In this document: positions 62,301 to 64,000 of the stretch, piece by piece
Position numbering within the stretch: position 1 is the first letter of the stretch
Layout: every line of letters begins with the position of its first letter
Source of the DNA: JAXMAF01 sp046350555
GTDB taxonomy: Bacteria; Planctomycetota; Phycisphaerae; Phycisphaerales; SM1A02
Assembly (NCBI GenBank): GCA_046350555.1
Contig: JAXMAF010000011.1
Coordinates: 62,001-126,000, forward strand
Direction: 5' to 3'
DNA length: 64,000 bases
Translations under genes and position numbers: made by a program
The notes under the pieces: model-generated
Told to the model about the DNA's origin: nothing
What the model saw: the letters and a program-made list of their open reading frames with translations, nothing else
The model's database searches: none

Positions 62301-64000
62301 CGCCAGCGACTTCGGCGGCATCGCGGACTGGAAGCAGCGCTGGCTCGACTTCCTCGACCTGCCCCAGAGCGGCGGAACCGACGGCAACGTGCTGCCGACG
62401 GCGATCGCCGTGGATCTCAACAACCCGGCCGTCCCCTCGCTCGCCTTCGGCATCGACAGCCGCGCCAAGTTCGACGACTTCGCCACCAATCCGATCCGCA
62501 TCGTGCGCATCGAGGTCGGCGCCGACGGCGCGAAGCGCCGCATCGTCGTGGACCGGATCGATCTCGAGGAGGGCCTCGTCGCCAACGCGTTCCGCGACTC
62601 CGTGCAGGAGATGAAGACCGAGGCGCCGCTGCCTCCGATCCCGCCGCCTCCGCCCGATCCGCTCGTCAACTATCCGATCAATCCCGGCTGGAACATCGAC
62701 GGCGGCGGCGCCGCCGGCGTGGCCGGAACGCACTGGGTCCAGTGGCGTCGCGTCGCCCGCGCGTTCGGCTATGGACGCGCCGCCGACCGCGCCGCGCCGC
62801 AGTTCATCTCCGCGGACAAGCGCATCACCAAGCCGGAGGGGTTCGGCACGCCCATCGGTGGCGCCGTCGTCGACACGTTCTTCAACAACGGCAACCTCTT
62901 CCGCGCCGACTCGTCGCCCGACCTGCCGTGGTTCACGCACAAGGCGAAGTACTTCGAGTCGGCGATCGCGAACCAGTCCAACGACCTCGTCCGCAAGCCG
63001 ACCACGTTCAACCTGCGCTACGGCGAGAGCTCGTTCCTCGACCGCGACAACGACGGCAATCCGACCGGCTTCGACCTCGACGACTGGTACCCCGACACCG
63101 GCATGTACTGGAACGAGCACTCGATCCAGATGCTCCTGCGCAACCGCGACTTCGACCGGATCGGCGAGCTCTCGCAGGTGTGGCTCTGGGGACCGGAGCT
63201 CGATGTCACCAACAAGGCGATCCCGATCACGGTCGCGACGTTCTCGGAGATCGTCTCCGGCGACCATCCCGACTATCCGCCGTCGCTGATCAAGCCGACC
63301 AGCGCGCTCGTCAACCGGCTCTGGCTCGGCCCGACCGACATCGCCGGCCAAGGCAACGACGTGCTCGACAAGCGCTTCTACGACGGCGGCGCAACGCCGA
63401 CGCTCGACGCCGCGGCGCGGCTCTTCGACGCCTTCGTCTGCGACGACGGCGGCCTCTATCCGGACATCGACGGCAACGGGCTCGTCTCGGCGGCCGAGCT
63501 CGAGGCGTCGCGCTATCGCCTGGCCAACGGATACTCGGGCAAGCCGGTGCAGGGCCTGATCAACGTGAACAGCGCCACGCCGGAGGTGATGCGCGCCATG
63601 CCGCACATGTACCGGCTCGCGCACGAGGTCAACACGCCCGACGACAACCCGCGCGTCCGGCTTCCCGAGGCGATCGTGGCCTATCGCGACAAGAGCGGAC
63701 CGAAGGAGGGCGCCACGAACACGTTCGAGCCCGGTTACGGCGACCGCGGCGAAAGCGGGGGATTCGACGAGAAGATCCGCCCCGAACGAGGCATCGCGTC
63801 GATCGGCGAGATCGAGTACATGTCGCTCCAGCCAACCAGCGCGTCGCTCTCGCCGCTCGCGCGCCGCTCGTGGTCGAGCGGCTTCGCCGGCGATCAGCCC
63901 TTCCCCAACGCGGCGCAGTCCGCGCGCGTGAGCACCGACACGCTCGATCGCTACGACATCGTGAACAACGCGATGGCGCCCGACTACATCGTCGGCGACG
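59362..64000 (+). CDS. Giant GspK-like minor pseudopilin, partial at right edge
   Basis: The frame is open from the ATG at 59362 to the window end, giving more than 1,546 residues. A single N-terminal membrane helix (GNTLVLVTALLVLLVIVATA) follows a short basic leader, as in GspK, but no clear Gly/Glu prepilin motif is present. GspK-like helix-hairpin-helix phrases occur twice: GGLLNVNTASRFTLANV near residue 418 and VQGLINVNSATPEVMRAMPH near residue 1400. Between them lie Ca-loop-like stretches (DTDGDGYTDAF; DIDGNGLVSAAE). The rest is large and not recognised. GspK is usually about 300 residues. It closes the pseudopilin operon and probably caps the pseudopilus tip. Confidence 0.75.
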   Translation, partial: MAATRSSLSVHRRGNTLVLVTALLVLLVIVATAYLSRTRGERGLAVATQQAQLRDDRSRVVGDALAGEIAESLFVRPVPKVGAGSVPPLRILSGVVTQPAAGSNLPRLPIPASAVRHGADFAPGNPTAGTYDYNHPPFNTIPWTNWPDFPPYPRGVANPSGFTGLHDGNPAGNPGYGDNRWLRSLEPLRAVALSGVPTPLPGPDGVPFTDDDIPTYTHWQHLTNLARPENGYRLCYNIAAVDQSLITDLTWPVEQWLPQIVPTSDPAGAVVGALAGQISPASATYLYTNLAPAPAGGVVQFNPGFSQRWEAWLGNNGANHADNFATQSLIPPNFYLLNDLNGNGIPNEPGERPENAFDGPGSAGFPFGCGRWDVERVMTDTDGDGYTDAFWFLAPPASERGLRQLVAVSVVDNGGLLNVNTASRFTLANVSPPNNITDTRRKTIGATPADVALVGQNVLTNPLFPYGNWNAGYFDTVLNHAFDGTGGFNYFTTDQLYVQFQPEMFETWTTGAPPRARNFLSEIGVKGNGAFPLSLTSQDERSRYFRSMGTQLDAPADNLRPFTFADELELRMYRGRNNASILSRLERAVDRRVGDLYGGTPTGAGNQRIFLRSDDFREETNGFFNILSPPALVKDNRSKLTTWNATRNDLMPPWLWPSPHPDATQLQYVRNPGTGIYVFSWVQPPALGTPEYATWVQNWNGRIRKVDLRDTPNLKAGASANDQLDPKLSNAYISTRTAVLRDAIERAFAEVAPDPQGPASFIGHTYVGNFSGGLGGNLDNFRRLRKLCDSFANNIIAAADRDDMPITVDRLYPPAGDPDPYPDVTDDSQASGGPKGRARRYPGFERQPFLVESFVAHVYPVFTVPPGYKNSGDRTVFSAAPGQTADQSTTIFAVTIANPFDTPLPLRDDPATPQNELLTTPTFELEIFGKQVPLKDLYLANNQLAYLPSCQLPPPPYLWSGLTDLQKQAYLPRTLTLYAIASDFGGIADWKQRWLDFLDLPQSGGTDGNVLPTAIAVDLNNPAVPSLAFGIDSRAKFDDFATNPIRIVRIEVGADGAKRRIVVDRIDLEEGLVANAFRDSVQEMKTEAPLPPIPPPPPDPLVNYPINPGWNIDGGGAAGVAGTHWVQWRRVARAFGYGRAADRAAPQFISADKRITKPEGFGTPIGGAVVDTFFNNGNLFRADSSPDLPWFTHKAKYFESAIANQSNDLVRKPTTFNLRYGESSFLDRDNDGNPTGFDLDDWYPDTGMYWNEHSIQMLLRNRDFDRIGELSQVWLWGPELDVTNKAIPITVATFSEIVSGDHPDYPPSLIKPTSALVNRLWLGPTDIAGQGNDVLDKRFYDGGATPTLDAAARLFDAFVCDDGGLYPDIDGNGLVSAAELEASRYRLANGYSGKPVQGLINVNSATPEVMRAMPHMYRLAHEVNTPDDNPRVRLPEAIVAYRDKSGPKEGATNTFEPGYGDRGESGGFDEKIRPERGIASIGEIEYMSLQPTSASLSPLARRSWSSGFAGDQPFPNAAQSARVSTDTLDRYDIVNNAMAPDYIVGD

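Noticed and set aside
59149..63624. A 1,491-codon open frame on the minus strand under the GspK-like gene
   Set aside because: It is Arg/Val/Gly/Glu-rich and without domain motifs, as expected from the antisense of a GC-rich gene. The plus-strand frame has clear helix and LINVNxA motifs.

Overview
The window is about 64 kb of GC-rich DNA that reads as a planctomycete chromosome, most likely Phycisphaerae-like. The main reasons are a set of large secreted proteins ending in a dockerin-like doublet of the form D-x-[DN]-x-DG-x-[VI]-x-G-x-DLGLLLGxWG, a membrane protein with a planctomycete-style N-terminal zinc ribbon (CRGCGYDL, then CPECG), and a pilus/type II secretion-like operon with several pseudopilins. 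The assignment is inferred from protein style; no rRNA or tRNA gene was seen.

Layout. 0.2-3.1 kb: a lipoprotein, isocitrate dehydrogenase and a VTT-domain membrane protein. 3.1-3.9 kb: a HigBA-type toxin-antitoxin locus whose toxin gene is split by a short interspersed repeat. 4.0-7.6 kb: a Gly/Cys-rich exported protein and a baeRF-type protein. 7.7-20.2 kb: an island of six exported proteins with dockerin-like tails (beta-helix, HAF-repeat, kelch-like and autotransporter-like folds), interrupted by an intact MazEF module and several palindromic or MITE-like repeats. 20.4-22.2 kb: a two-gene ABC exporter. 22.5-31.7 kb: further exported proteins, a zinc-ribbon membrane protein and an RCC1-repeat dockerin protein, again with repeats between them. 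31.9-32.6 kb: a truncated IS630-type transposase abutting an IS1380-like MITE. 32.6-36.1 kb: ThiS, a lipoprotein, an Hsp20 and a Na+/H+ antiporter-like carrier. 36.3-42.8 kb: an NHL-repeat protein, a YtkA-like lipoprotein, a di-haem cytochrome c peroxidase-like protein and a choice-of-anchor-B-like protein. 42.5-46.8 kb: trpD, a LuxR-HTH/GAF/PAS sensor and coaB. Between 42.5 and 44.9 kb the frames are broken many times, which suggests either a low-quality assembly patch or decay. 47.0-64.0 kb: a pilus/T2SS-like cluster with two PilB/GspE ATPases, PilT, PilC/GspF, five pseudopilins with overlapping or nearly touching frames, and a very large GspK-like protein that runs off the right edge.

The most unusual content is (i) an approximately 96-bp repeat found in the same orientation directly after stop codons at four loci, one of them inside the higB toxin; (ii) at least four other palindromic or TIR-bounded element types; (iii) eight proteins sharing a C-terminal dockerin-like doublet in the same window as a T2SS-like operon; and (iv) a GspK-like protein of more than 1,500 residues, about five times the usual size. 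All functional assignments come from reading motifs; no database search was run.
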